64,000 bases of DNA, taken from the NCBI RefSeq assembly GCF_020622345.1, contig NZ_JACNMO010000002.1:62001-126000 (forward strand), read 5' to 3'. Both the position numbers and the translations under genes were made by a program. Under the pieces are notes generated by a model, which searched no databases, was not told the DNA's origin, and was given only the letters and a program-made list of their open reading frames with translations. Origin of the DNA: Roseobacter weihaiensis. GTDB taxonomy: Bacteria; Pseudomonadota; Alphaproteobacteria; Rhodobacterales; Rhodobacteraceae. Of the stretch, positions 45,166-56,939 are shown one piece after another (positions within the stretch are counted from its first letter, which is position 1; each line of letters starts with the position of its first letter).

Positions 45166-45750
45166 ATGACAGTCCCTGAGGACGTTCTGAGTTTCTGGTT
45201 GGATGAGATTGGCCCCAAGGGCTGGTACGAGGCTTCTGATACGCTGGATCAGACAATCCGAGAGCGGTTCGAGCCGGCGTTGGCCGGCGCCACCGAAGGC
45301 CGTTTCTCCTTGTGGCTGACATATCCGTCCGGCGCTCTGGCCTATATCATTCTGACCGATCAGTTCTCTCGGAACATGTACCGCGATACCGGGCAGGCCT
45401 TTGCCACGGACCGCCTGGGACTTGCGGCTGCAAAATCCGCGATCAACAACGGCTGGGACTGCAGGATTGATGAGCCGGCCCGTCAGTTCTTTTACCTGCC
45501 CCTGATGCATTCGGAGAACCTGTGCGATCAGGACCGCTGCGTCCGGCTGATGTGCGAGCGGATGCCGGAGCACGGAAAACAGAATCTGCTGCATGCCCGT
45601 GCGCACCGCGCCGTGATCCGTGATTTTGGCCGCTTTCCAACGCGCAATGCAGCCCTCGGGCGGGCGTCGACCCAGCCGGAACTGGACTACCTCGCACAGG
45701 GTGGCTACGGGACAATCGTCAGAGACCTGCAAGGGGCCAAGGCGGCCTGA
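45166..45750 (+). CDS. DUF924 family protein
   Basis: A 194-residue protein of the DUF924 family, with the N-terminal VLSFWLDEIGPKGWYEASDTLDQTIRERFE block, LAYIILTDQFSRNMYRDTGQAFATD near residue 65, FFYLPLMHSENLCDQDR, and HRAVIRDFGRFPTRNAALGR near 150. The fold is predicted all-helical (TPR-like); the role is unknown. GGGAGAGG lies before ATG 45166; an in-frame ATG at 45145 has no ribosome site. Stands alone between MFS and lpd. Confidence 0.92.
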   Translation: MTVPEDVLSFWLDEIGPKGWYEASDTLDQTIRERFEPALAGATEGRFSLWLTYPSGALAYIILTDQFSRNMYRDTGQAFATDRLGLAAAKSAINNGWDCRIDEPARQFFYLPLMHSENLCDQDRCVRLMCERMPEHGKQNLLHARAHRAVIRDFGRFPTRNAALGRASTQPELDYLAQGGYGTIVRDLQGAKAA

Positions 45751-45806
45751 CGCCGGTCTGCCGCGCGCCAGCTTTCGCGCGCAGCATCATATTGCCGTGC
45801 CCAGGG

Positions 45807-45830
45807 ATATAGTTTAACGGTAAACTATAT
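45807..45830. promoter_or_regulatory. Palindromic operator upstream of lpd, shared with pdhA
   Basis: ATATAGTTTA and TAAACTATAT are perfect 10-base arms around an ACGG centre, 28 bases before the lpd start. The inner 8-base arms and spacing match the site before pdhA at 32149-32168. Confidence 0.7.
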
Positions 45831-45858
45831 TCCGAATTCCGGCGTGCGAGGATAGACC

Positions 45859-47253
<1,395 letters not shown>

Positions 47254-47270
47254 CGGCAACAGAATCGCAT

Positions 47271-47302
47271 AAAAAAAGCGGAGCGAAAGCTCCGCTTTTT
47301 TT
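47271..47302. terminator. Bidirectional terminator between lpd and VPLPA-CTERM gene
   Basis: AAAAAAAGCGGAGC and GCTCCGCTTTTTTT form a near-perfect stem with a GAAA-type tetraloop, flanked by A and T runs, between convergent genes. Confidence 0.9.
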
Positions 47303-47343
47303 GTTTTCTTTGTGCCGGCGCCTGATCGTGCCGGACGGTGCCC

Positions 47344-47991
47344 TTAAGACTTGCGGCGGGCGCGCAGGGCGCCCAAACCACCAACCCCGGCCAACAACAG
47401 CAGCGCGGAGGCTGGCAGTGGAACCGGCGTGACGGAGTTGACAGAAATCGCATCGATGTCAAAACCGTCTGTCGAGGATGTGCCCGCAAAGAAGGATTGC
47501 GAGATATCGCGGAAGCCCAGGAAGGCAAAGGTGCCAGCAAACGACAGCGACGTGCTGACGCCGCGTGTACCGTCATTCACCCCTGACTGGTTGTCAGCAA
47601 TGCCCAGCGACGTAAAGGTGATGCCGTCGTTGGAACCGAAGATTTCAACGGCTTCCTGATGTTGTGCGGAACCGCTGGCATTTGTGATCTCGATCACGAT
47701 AGCAGGTCCTTGGAAAGTCGGATCAAACTCGACGACAAGTGTGCCGCCCAGACCAAGCGAGAAAAAATCATCGTCGCCTGCGCCTGTGCCATCTTCAAAA
47801 ATCTCGATGTTGCCGGTGTCGTTACGATTCGCATCCGAGCTGCACGAAAAGCTTGACCCAGTCAGCCCGGTGCCGGTGCCGCCGCAATCGGATTCAATGC
47901 CGATAACCGCTGCCGATGCTGCCCCTGTCATAAAGGCTGATGCCGTCAAGGCACTTAAAAATATTGCTTTCAAACTCACATTTCGCTCCAT
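47344..47991 (-). CDS. VPLPA-CTERM sorting domain protein
   Basis: A 215-residue secreted protein. A signal peptide (SLKAIFLSALTASAFMTGAASA, residues about 6-27) is followed by a beta-rich, Asp/Asn/Gly-rich body with two cysteines (DCGG, FSCSS), and the C-terminal sorting signal VPLPASALLLLAGVGGLGALRARRKS in type: motif, hydrophobic helix, basic tail. Such tails are the proposed substrate of exosortase-type enzymes in Rhodobacteraceae; none is in this window. The body may be a surface or matrix protein. A 19-base palindrome (48039-48057) lies 48 bases upstream of its start. Confidence 0.92.
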   Translation of the reverse strand: MERNVSLKAIFLSALTASAFMTGAASAAVIGIESDCGGTGTGLTGSSFSCSSDANRNDTGNIEIFEDGTGAGDDDFFSLGLGGTLVVEFDPTFQGPAIVIEITNASGSAQHQEAVEIFGSNDGITFTSLGIADNQSGVNDGTRGVSTSLSFAGTFAFLGFRDISQSFFAGTSSTDGFDIDAISVNSVTPVPLPASALLLLAGVGGLGALRARRKS

Positions 47992-48038
47992 TTACCTGTG
48001 GCATGCTCTGGATTGCTCATCATTCCGAAACAGCCACG

Positions 48039-48057
48039 TTTCGTGTTTAACACGAAA
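48039..48057. promoter_or_regulatory. Perfect palindrome upstream of VPLPA-CTERM gene
   Basis: TTTCGTGTT and AACACGAAA are perfect 9-base arms around a single T. It lies in the 347-base divergent gap between the VPLPA-CTERM gene and uvrA and looks like a dimeric repressor site. A second, smaller dyad TTAATC-AAA-GATTAA is at 48094-48108. Regulator unknown. Confidence 0.55.
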
Positions 48058-48258
48058 AGGTGAATAAGGGCTTTGGACCAGTGTGCCAAGGCCTTAATCA
48101 AAGATTAAAGCAGATCGCGTCGCTTTTTTTAACCATGGTTCAATTTCTACACTTGCTTGCTGTTCAAAGACACATTTTTGGGCACCTGACCGGGGCATGC
48201 CCAGTATCATATCGGAAATTGGACTTCTTGCCGGCATGTCGAGGCCCGGGCGATTTTT

Positions 48259-48273
48259 GTTCACGCCATGTTC
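48259..48273 (+). promoter_or_regulatory. SOS box (LexA site) before uvrA
   Basis: GTTC-ACGCCAT-GTTC is an exact match to the GTTC-N7-GTTC box known for LexA of Rhodobacter and other alphaproteobacteria. It lies 66 bases before the uvrA start codon. Confidence 0.8.
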
Positions 48274-48338
48274 TCATTTTTTGATTGGCTATCGGGGCCA
48301 TAAATTCTATGTGTTACGCGGTGGCAAAGGGATGTCTG

Positions 48339-51218
<2,880 letters not shown>

Positions 51219-51545
51219 CTAGTCGTATTGGTGATCCAGCGTATGCGACTGGCCGTTCTCGCCGTCGATGCGTTTGGCGTATATTTCACGTGGAAAGTCG
51301 TCATCGACGACGCCATGCACCGTGACGGGCATCCCTTGTTGGACCGGCATCCGATTGGGGCCGATGTAAACGGGGATCTGTCCGGTGTGGTCTTTCAGCA
51401 CGAATGTATCTTCATCGGTGATCTGATGCACGATACCGCTGACGGTGACCCAGCTATCCGCCTCCACTGCGGAAATGGTTTGCCCCGCGAAGACAGTGCT
51501 TGGCGCCGCGAGCAGAAGGCAGGTGATCCACAATCCGTTTTTCAT
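51219..51545 (-). CDS. Periplasmic OB-fold (BOF/YgiW-like) protein
   Basis: A 108-residue exported protein: signal peptide MKNGLWITCLLLAAPSTVFA (1-20), then an OB-fold domain with VSGIVHQITDEDTFVLKDHTGQIPVYIG and MPVTVHGVVDDDFPREIYAKRI, as in YgiW/YdeI stress proteins. The usual family role is tolerance to oxidative or metal stress; the ligand is unknown. The true start is ATG 51545: the frame continues to 51815 but that part overlaps the small gene at 51548-51691 in another frame. Two bases separate it from that gene, so they form one unit. Confidence 0.87.
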   Translation of the reverse strand: MKNGLWITCLLLAAPSTVFAGQTISAVEADSWVTVSGIVHQITDEDTFVLKDHTGQIPVYIGPNRMPVQQGMPVTVHGVVDDDFPREIYAKRIDGENGQSHTLDHQYD

Positions 51546-51547
51546 CT

Positions 51548-51691
51548 CTAGTCCAGCGCCGCGCCAAGCATAACGAGGACCACAAGACCTGCGAGCATGA
51601 ATGCCCAAGCCGGCGCTGTCAGAGAGACCTCCGACTTCAAACGGGTCATCAGTGTATTGAGGTTGAGAGGTGTTGTTTTTTGATCTTGCAT
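51548..51691 (-). CDS. Small single-pass membrane protein, 47 residues
   Basis: This short gene has an excellent ribosome site, AGGAG 7 bases before the ATG, and stops 2 bases before the OB-fold gene. The product starts MQDQKTTPLNLNTLMTRL, and residues about 24-45 form one membrane helix (APAWAFMLAGLVVLVMLGAAL). I know no family for it. The tight spacing and shared strand argue that it is translated with the OB-fold protein, perhaps as a membrane partner. Confidence 0.75.
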   Translation of the reverse strand: MQDQKTTPLNLNTLMTRLKSEVSLTAPAWAFMLAGLVVLVMLGAALD

Positions 51692-51815
51692 TGTCTTCTC
51701 CTAATCCTGATTGTTTCAATCGGGATATGGGGATTGCTGGTCGGGTTACAAGGCGCGGGAGGATGCAAAAGCCATGGGCGTTTTGTCTGCTCGGCGGTCT
51801 TTCGCCGAGGGTCAT

Positions 51816-52697
51816 TCAGCGCCGGTCGCGATCCGCGAACCGCGGCAGCATGGCGGAGAAATCCTGACCGCGCCCCCCTTCGTCTTCGACGAATTGACGG
51901 TAAAGCTCCAGCGCGCGGGCCCCCATGGGGGTATCGGCGTTCACAGCTTCCGCCGCCTGTTGGGAGAGCCTTAGATCCTTGAGCATCAGTTCCGCTGCGA
52001 AACCGGGCTTGTAGCCATTGTCAGCCGGGCTCTGTGGGCCCACGCCCGGTGCCGGGCAATAGGCGTTCATCGACCAGCTGTAGCCAGAGGATGTGCTGAC
52101 AACGTCAAACATTTTTTGACGGTCGAGCCCCAGCTTGTCAGCCAGCGCGAAGGCTTCGCAGGTGGCGATCATGGTCGCCCCGAGGATCATGTTGTTGCAG
52201 ATCTTGGCCGCTTGTCCGGCCCCCGCCGCCCCGCAATGCACCGCCTTTTGCCCCATGATGTCAAAGAGCGGTTGGGCCGCGGCAAAGGCGGCCTCCGACC
52301 CGCCGGCCATGAAGGTGAGTGTGCCGGCGGCTGCCCCGCCGACGCCGCCAGAGACCGGCGCATCGACAAAGTTGAGGCCGTGGCTGGCAGCCTGCCGGGC
52401 CACGTCGCGCGTGCTTTGCACATCGACGGTCGAGCAATCCAGAAACAGGGCCCCCGGCTTCATCTGGGGCAAAAGCTCCTGCGCGACGGCGCGCAGGATC
52501 TCGCCATCGGGCAGCATCGTCAACACCACATCCGCGTCGTGCACCGCCTCGGGGCCGCTGTTTGCCGCCGCAACGCCCTTGGCGGTGGTGCCTGCCGGGT
52601 CAAAGCCCGTGACTGTCATGCCTGCCTTGGCCAGATTTGCGGCCATCGGTGCGCCCATGTTTCCCAGCCCGATAAAGCCGATCTTTGGGTGTGTCAT
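51816..52697 (-). other. mmsB: Internal 3-hydroxyisobutyrate dehydrogenase (mmsB) region with its own start signals
   Basis: This is the dehydrogenase half of the fused frame, listed apart because ATG 52697 is preceded by AGGAG at a 6-base spacing, as a free-standing mmsB would be. The 293-residue product has the usual length of 3-hydroxyisobutyrate dehydrogenases: Rossmann motif at residues 8-14, substrate motif FVDAPVSGGVGGA, and catalytic lysine near 170. It oxidises 3-hydroxyisobutyrate to methylmalonate semialdehyde, the substrate of mmsA. Confidence 0.75.
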
Positions 52698-53738
52698 CGC
52701 GTTCTCCTCCAGCTTCAGTGCGTCTTTGCCCAGCGGCATCAGCATCTTGCTGACCGCGATCGCGGGGACACGCTGGTTGGCAAATTGCCACTGCGGGCAC
52801 CGGTCCTTGTCAATGATCGCGGCACGTATGCCTTCCAGAAGATCGCCATGCTCCATCGCGCGCGCGGTAAAGCGGTATTCCAGCTCCAGCGCCTTTTGGA
52901 TGGAGAGGGACGGGCCGCGCAGCCGGTGCAGGATCTCAACCGTACAGGCCATCGCCAGCGGTGCATTGCGCGCGAGCGTGGTCCGTGTGTCGATGGCAAA
53001 GGGGCTGTCGTCCTGTTCCAGCGTTGTCAGAATATCCCCAAGGGTCTCGCCGGCAAAATGGCGGTCGATGTCGCTTTGCAGGGCGTCAAGCCTGGCAGCG
53101 CCGGGGTCCGCAGCGCTGGTCAGAATGTCATCGGGGATGCCGCCTGTTTCCAGCGCTGTTGTCAGGTCCGGCCATGCCGTCTCAGGGATAAAATGATCGG
53201 CAAAGCCCGCGTAGATCGCATCCGCCGCGGCCATGCGCCAGCCTGTGGTGCCCAGGAATTCGCCGGACCGGCCGGGGGCCAGTGCCAGCATGAGCGAGCC
53301 GCCCACATCCGGCACCAACCCGATCCCGCATTCGGGCATCGCGATCTTGCTGCTTTCCCCGACAATACGGTGCGAGCCATGACAGCCCAGCCCGACCCCG
53401 CCGCCCATCGTGAACCCCTGCAGGAACGAAACGACAGATTTGGGGTAGTTGAAAATCTTGGCGTTCAGCCGGTATTCATCCGCCCAGAACCGTCTGCCGT
53501 AGGCGAAATCGCCCGCGCGCCCGGTCTCATAGAGCTCGGCAATATCGCCGCCCGCGCAAAACGCCTTGTCGCCCTCGGCATCCAGCACGATATGGGCAAC
53601 GCCCGGGTCATTGCGCCAACGGTCCAGGGCGGCTTCGATGTCGAGACACATCTGATAGGTCAGCGCATTCAGGGCCTGCGGGCGCCTCAATGTAATGCGC
53701 CCGGCCTGTCCTGCTGTGCGGATTGAGATATCGGTCAT
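51816..53738 (-). CDS. Fused 3-hydroxyisobutyryl-CoA hydrolase / 3-hydroxyisobutyrate dehydrogenase
   Basis: One uninterrupted 640-codon frame encodes two consecutive enzymes of valine breakdown. Residues 1-347 are a crotonase-fold hydrolase (ISIRTAGQAGRITLRRPQALNALTYQM, SFLQGFTMGGGVGLGCHGSHRI, MPECGIGLVPDVGGS). Residues 348-640 are the NAD-dependent dehydrogenase, with IGFIGLGNMGAPMAANLAKAGM and the catalytic lysine in GAGQAAKICNNMI. In most relatives these are separate genes. At the junction GGAGGAGAACGCG-ATG keeps a perfect ribosome site and start (52697), so a free dehydrogenase may also be made. Lies 80 bases after mmsA, same strand. A lost stop codon or sequencing error at the junction is the alternative to a real fusion. 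Confidence 0.88.
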   Translation of the reverse strand: MTDISIRTAGQAGRITLRRPQALNALTYQMCLDIEAALDRWRNDPGVAHIVLDAEGDKAFCAGGDIAELYETGRAGDFAYGRRFWADEYRLNAKIFNYPKSVVSFLQGFTMGGGVGLGCHGSHRIVGESSKIAMPECGIGLVPDVGGSLMLALAPGRSGEFLGTTGWRMAAADAIYAGFADHFIPETAWPDLTTALETGGIPDDILTSAADPGAARLDALQSDIDRHFAGETLGDILTTLEQDDSPFAIDTRTTLARNAPLAMACTVEILHRLRGPSLSIQKALELEYRFTARAMEHGDLLEGIRAAIIDKDRCPQWQFANQRVPAIAVSKMLMPLGKDALKLEENAMTHPKIGFIGLGNMGAPMAANLAKAGMTVTGFDPAGTTAKGVAAANSGPEAVHDADVVLTMLPDGEILRAVAQELLPQMKPGALFLDCSTVDVQSTRDVARQAASHGLNFVDAPVSGGVGGAAAGTLTFMAGGSEAAFAAAQPLFDIMGQKAVHCGAAGAGQAAKICNNMILGATMIATCEAFALADKLGLDRQKMFDVVSTSSGYSWSMNAYCPAPGVGPQSPADNGYKPGFAAELMLKDLRLSQQAAEAVNADTPMGARALELYRQFVEDEGGRGQDFSAMLPRFADRDRR

Positions 53739-53818
53739 CGCGGGCTCCTGTCGTGCCTGACATAGGATGAACGGCGGGGCACCGGCGATCTCTCTACCGG
53801 CCCCCCGCGTTGTCGGCT

Positions 53819-55318
53819 CTATTCCATGACCGGAATGGAGAATTCGCCGCCTTCCTTGATGCCCGAGGGCCAGCGCGCGGTGACGGTTTTCGTGCGGGTA
53901 TAGAATTTGAAGGCGTCCGGTCCGTGCTGGTTCAGATCGCCGAAGACGGATTTCTTCCAGCCGCCAAAGGTGTGGTAGGCCAGCGGCACCGGGATCGGCA
54001 CGTTGATGCCCACCATGCCCACATTGACCCGGTTGGCAAAATCGCGCGCCGCATCGCCATCGCGGGTAAAGATCGCGGTGCCGTTGCCATACTCATGATC
54101 CATCGCGAGGCCAAGCGCCTCTTCATAGCTTTCGGCCCGGACGGTCGACAGCACGGGGCCAAAGATTTCCTGGGTATAGATGTCCATGTCCTTTGTGACG
54201 TGGTCAAAAAGATGCGGCCCGATAAAGAACCCGTCCTCATAGCCCTGAAGGTTGAAGTTGCGCCCATCGACCACAAGCTTGGCCCCCTGATCGATGCCGG
54301 TCTGCACCAGACGTTCGATATTGGCCTTGGCGGCGGCGGTGACCACGGGGCCGTAATCCACGTCATTGCCCGCCGTGTAGGGGCCGACCTTGAGCTTTTC
54401 GATCCGCGGCACCAGCTTTTCGATCAGCCGGTCTGCGGTCTCATCGCCCACCGGCACGGCGACCGAGATGGCCATGCAGCGTTCGCCCGCCGCGCCATAG
54501 CCCGCCCCGATGAGCGCATCCGCAGCCTGATCCATATCCGCATCCGGCATGATGATCATGTGGTTCTTGGCCCCGCCGAAACACTGCACGCGTTTGCCAT
54601 TGGCACAACCGGTGCCGTAGATGTATTCGGCAATCGGGGTGGAGCCGACAAAGCCTACGGACTGGATCACGTCATGATGCAGGATCGCATCGACCGCTTC
54701 CTTGTCGCCGTTGACCACCTGCAGGACGCCCTTGGGCAGGCCCGCTTCCTCCATCAGTTCGGCCAGCATCAACGGCACCGAGGGGTCGCGCTCCGACGGT
54801 TTGAGGATGAAGGCGTTGCCGCAGGCAATCGCCGGGGCGAACATCCACATCGGGATCATTGCGGGAAAGTTGAAAGGGGTGATGCCCGCCGTCACCCCCA
54901 AAGCCTGACGCATGGAGTACATGTCGATCCCCGGACCGGCGCTGTCGGTGTATTCCCCTTTCAGCAGATGCGGGGCGCCGATGCAGTATTCCACCACCTC
55001 AAGGCCGCGCTGCACGTCGCCGGCGGCATCGGGCAGGGTCTTGCCGTGCTCGCGGCTCAATGCTTCGGCCAGTTTGTCCATGTCACGGTTCAGAAGGCCC
55101 ACGAATTTCATCAGCACCCGCGCCCGCCGCTGCGGGTTCACGGCGGCCCAGGCCGGTTGCACCCTGGCCGCAATTTCAACCGCCTTGGCGACCTCGTCGG
55201 ACGAGGCGAGCGGCACCTTGGCCTGCACCTCACCGGTCGCAGGGTTCATGACATCGGCAAACCGGCCAGAGATGCCTTTGACGTGGGTGCCGTCGATGTA
55301 ATGGGTGAGTTCTTGCAT
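53819..55318 (-). CDS. mmsA: Methylmalonate-semialdehyde dehydrogenase (CoA-acylating)
   Basis: Converts methylmalonate semialdehyde to propionyl-CoA with NAD and CoA in valine breakdown. The 499-residue aldehyde dehydrogenase shows GISGRFADVMNPATGEV near the start, the coenzyme region PFNFPAMIPMWMFAPAIACGN and the catalytic cysteine in GAAGERCMAISVAVPVG. I start at ATG 55318 (MQELTHYIDG) with AGGAGAG upstream; the frame extends to 55378 but into the divergent regulator's operator region. First gene of the unit with the fused hydrolase/dehydrogenase. Confidence 0.96.
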   Translation of the reverse strand: MQELTHYIDGTHVKGISGRFADVMNPATGEVQAKVPLASSDEVAKAVEIAARVQPAWAAVNPQRRARVLMKFVGLLNRDMDKLAEALSREHGKTLPDAAGDVQRGLEVVEYCIGAPHLLKGEYTDSAGPGIDMYSMRQALGVTAGITPFNFPAMIPMWMFAPAIACGNAFILKPSERDPSVPLMLAELMEEAGLPKGVLQVVNGDKEAVDAILHHDVIQSVGFVGSTPIAEYIYGTGCANGKRVQCFGGAKNHMIIMPDADMDQAADALIGAGYGAAGERCMAISVAVPVGDETADRLIEKLVPRIEKLKVGPYTAGNDVDYGPVVTAAAKANIERLVQTGIDQGAKLVVDGRNFNLQGYEDGFFIGPHLFDHVTKDMDIYTQEIFGPVLSTVRAESYEEALGLAMDHEYGNGTAIFTRDGDAARDFANRVNVGMVGINVPIPVPLAYHTFGGWKKSVFGDLNQHGPDAFKFYTRTKTVTARWPSGIKEGGEFSIPVME

Positions 55319-55427
55319 CGGTCTCTCCTTGCTGAGGCGAAAGGCCGGAGCGCCGGGGTGCTTTCGCGTGTTGGACAAAGCTTAGTCTTGCAAAAACCCG
55401 TCCGAAAGAGGAAAGAAGGCAAAGTGG

Positions 55428-55445
55428 TTTTGCATTTTTGCAAAA
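55428..55445. promoter_or_regulatory. Operator-like dyad between mmsA and its LysR gene
   Basis: TTTTGCA and TGCAAAA are perfect 7-base arms around TTTT. A further half site TTGCAAAA is at 55388-55395. The set sits in the divergent gap, as expected for a LysR regulator that controls mmsA and itself. Confidence 0.6.
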
Positions 55446-55459
55446 TGGAGGCGGCGCGC

Positions 55460-56356
55460 TTGCACAGCAATTGGGATGATCTGCGGCTGTTTCTGGCCGT
55501 TGCGCGGACGCAGAGCCTGTCCGGCGCCGGCAGGCTTTTGCGTCTTGACCCCGCCACCCTGGGGCGTCGTATGCAAAAGCTGGAGGCGGCGCTGCAGGCC
55601 ACGTTGTTCTCCAAGTCGCCGCAGGGCTATGCGCTGACGGACGCCGGGGCCGCGCTTCTGCTGCGTGCCGAACAGGCGGAGACGGCCATGCGGGCGGCCG
55701 TCGCGGATATCCCGGCGCAGGGCGACCGGCTAAAGGGCCAGATCCGCATCGGGGCACCGGATGGGGCCGCGAACTATCTGCTGCCGCAGGTCTGTGCTGC
55801 GATTGCCTTGGAAAACCCCGACCTCGAAATTCAGATCGTGGCCTTGCCACGTGTGTTTAACCTCTCCCGGCGCGAGGCGGATATGGCAATCGGCGTCAGC
55901 GCTCCCACCGCCGGGCGGCTGATCGTGCAGAAAATCACCGACTACCACCTGCATCTGGCCGCCTCGGAGGCTTATCTTTCCACAAACCCGCCGATCACCT
56001 GCGGCGCTGACCTGCGCGCCCACCGGATGGTCGGCTATATCCCCGACATGATCTTTGACCGCGAGCTGGATTATCTGGCCGACCTTGGGATCACGCGGGT
56101 GCCGCTGGCGTCAAATTCCGTCTCCGTTCAGCTCAATTTCATTCGTCAGGGGGGCGGGGTGGGAATTGTGCATGACTTTGCCCTGCCTGCCGCGTCAGGC
56201 GTGCGGCGCATTCTGGTGGAGGTGGTCAGCCTGACCCGGGCCTTCTACCTGATCCGCCACGAAGACGACCGCCGCAATGCCCGGCTGACCCGGTTTGCCG
56301 ATGCGCTCAGTGTCGGTGTAAGGGCGGAAGTCGCCCGTCTCGAAGCGCTGGCTTGA
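55460..56356 (+). CDS. LysR family transcriptional regulator
   Basis: A 298-residue regulator with an N-terminal winged helix (HSNWDDLRLFLAVARTQSLSGAGRLLRLDPATLGRRMQKLEAAL) and an effector-binding domain from about residue 90 (GQIRIGAPDGAANYLLPQV). I favour TTG 55460 because GGAGG lies 8 bases upstream and the protein then starts right at the conserved domain; ATG 55445 has no ribosome site and lies in the operator dyad. Divergent from mmsA, so it probably senses a valine-breakdown intermediate. The frame is open far upstream (to 53810) as antisense to mmsA, which is chance. Confidence 0.92.
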   Translation: MHSNWDDLRLFLAVARTQSLSGAGRLLRLDPATLGRRMQKLEAALQATLFSKSPQGYALTDAGAALLLRAEQAETAMRAAVADIPAQGDRLKGQIRIGAPDGAANYLLPQVCAAIALENPDLEIQIVALPRVFNLSRREADMAIGVSAPTAGRLIVQKITDYHLHLAASEAYLSTNPPITCGADLRAHRMVGYIPDMIFDRELDYLADLGITRVPLASNSVSVQLNFIRQGGGVGIVHDFALPAASGVRRILVEVVSLTRAFYLIRHEDDRRNARLTRFADALSVGVRAEVARLEALA

Positions 56357-56417
56357 CAGAAAACAACTTTACGGTGACCCTGAGCGGGATCACAACTCGT
56401 TTACCAAGAGGTGTCCT

Positions 56418-56852
56418 ATGCTTGTCTCGCAAATCCTGAAAACCAAAAAACTACACGATGTTGTGAGTGTCTCCCCTTCCATCACGGTGGCGGAAGCCGC
56501 GCGTATTCTGTCAGACAAGGGTATCGGCACCGTGGTTGTGTCGCGCACAGGCAAGACGGCGGACGGCATCCTGTCAGAGCGTGATATCGTCCGCGAAATC
56601 GGGGCCCGGGGGGCGGGATGTCTGACCCGTACGGTCGATACGCTGATGACCTCCAAGCTGGTCACCTGCAGCGTGAACGACAGATCCGACGAGATATTGA
56701 AACAGATGACGGAGGGACGTTTTCGCCACATGCCGGTGATCGAAGACGATACCCTGCTGGGCCTGATTTCTCTCGGCGATGTGGTCAAGGCGCGGCTGAT
56801 GGAACTCGCGATGGAGAAAGACGCCCTCGAAGGTATGATCATGGGTCACTGA
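56418..56852 (+). CDS. Tandem CBS domain protein
   Basis: A 144-residue cytosolic protein made of two CBS domains: TVAEAARILSDKGIGTVVVSRTGKTADGILSERDIVREI (about 24-62), and KLVTCSVNDRSDEILKQMTEGRFRHMPVIEDDTLLGLISLGDVVKARL (about 80-127). Such stand-alone pairs bind adenosyl ligands such as AMP or NAD(H) and act as energy sensors. A target cannot be named. GAGGTG precedes the ATG. It lies between the LysR gene and coaD. Confidence 0.94.
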   Translation: MLVSQILKTKKLHDVVSVSPSITVAEAARILSDKGIGTVVVSRTGKTADGILSERDIVREIGARGAGCLTRTVDTLMTSKLVTCSVNDRSDEILKQMTEGRFRHMPVIEDDTLLGLISLGDVVKARLMELAMEKDALEGMIMGH

Positions 56853-56939
56853 TGGCATAGCGGTACGCGCCGTTAACGGGTTGCAATACAACAGAAATAA
56901 TGGTCGGGTGAGCCATCCGTCCCAAGACAGGAGAGCCCG

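Noticed and set aside
53810-55444. Long plus-strand frame continuous with the LysR gene (848 codons in total)
   Set aside because: It is antisense to mmsA; the His/Arg/Gly-rich translation is the typical mirror of a high-GC gene, and the LysR domain starts only near 55445-55460.
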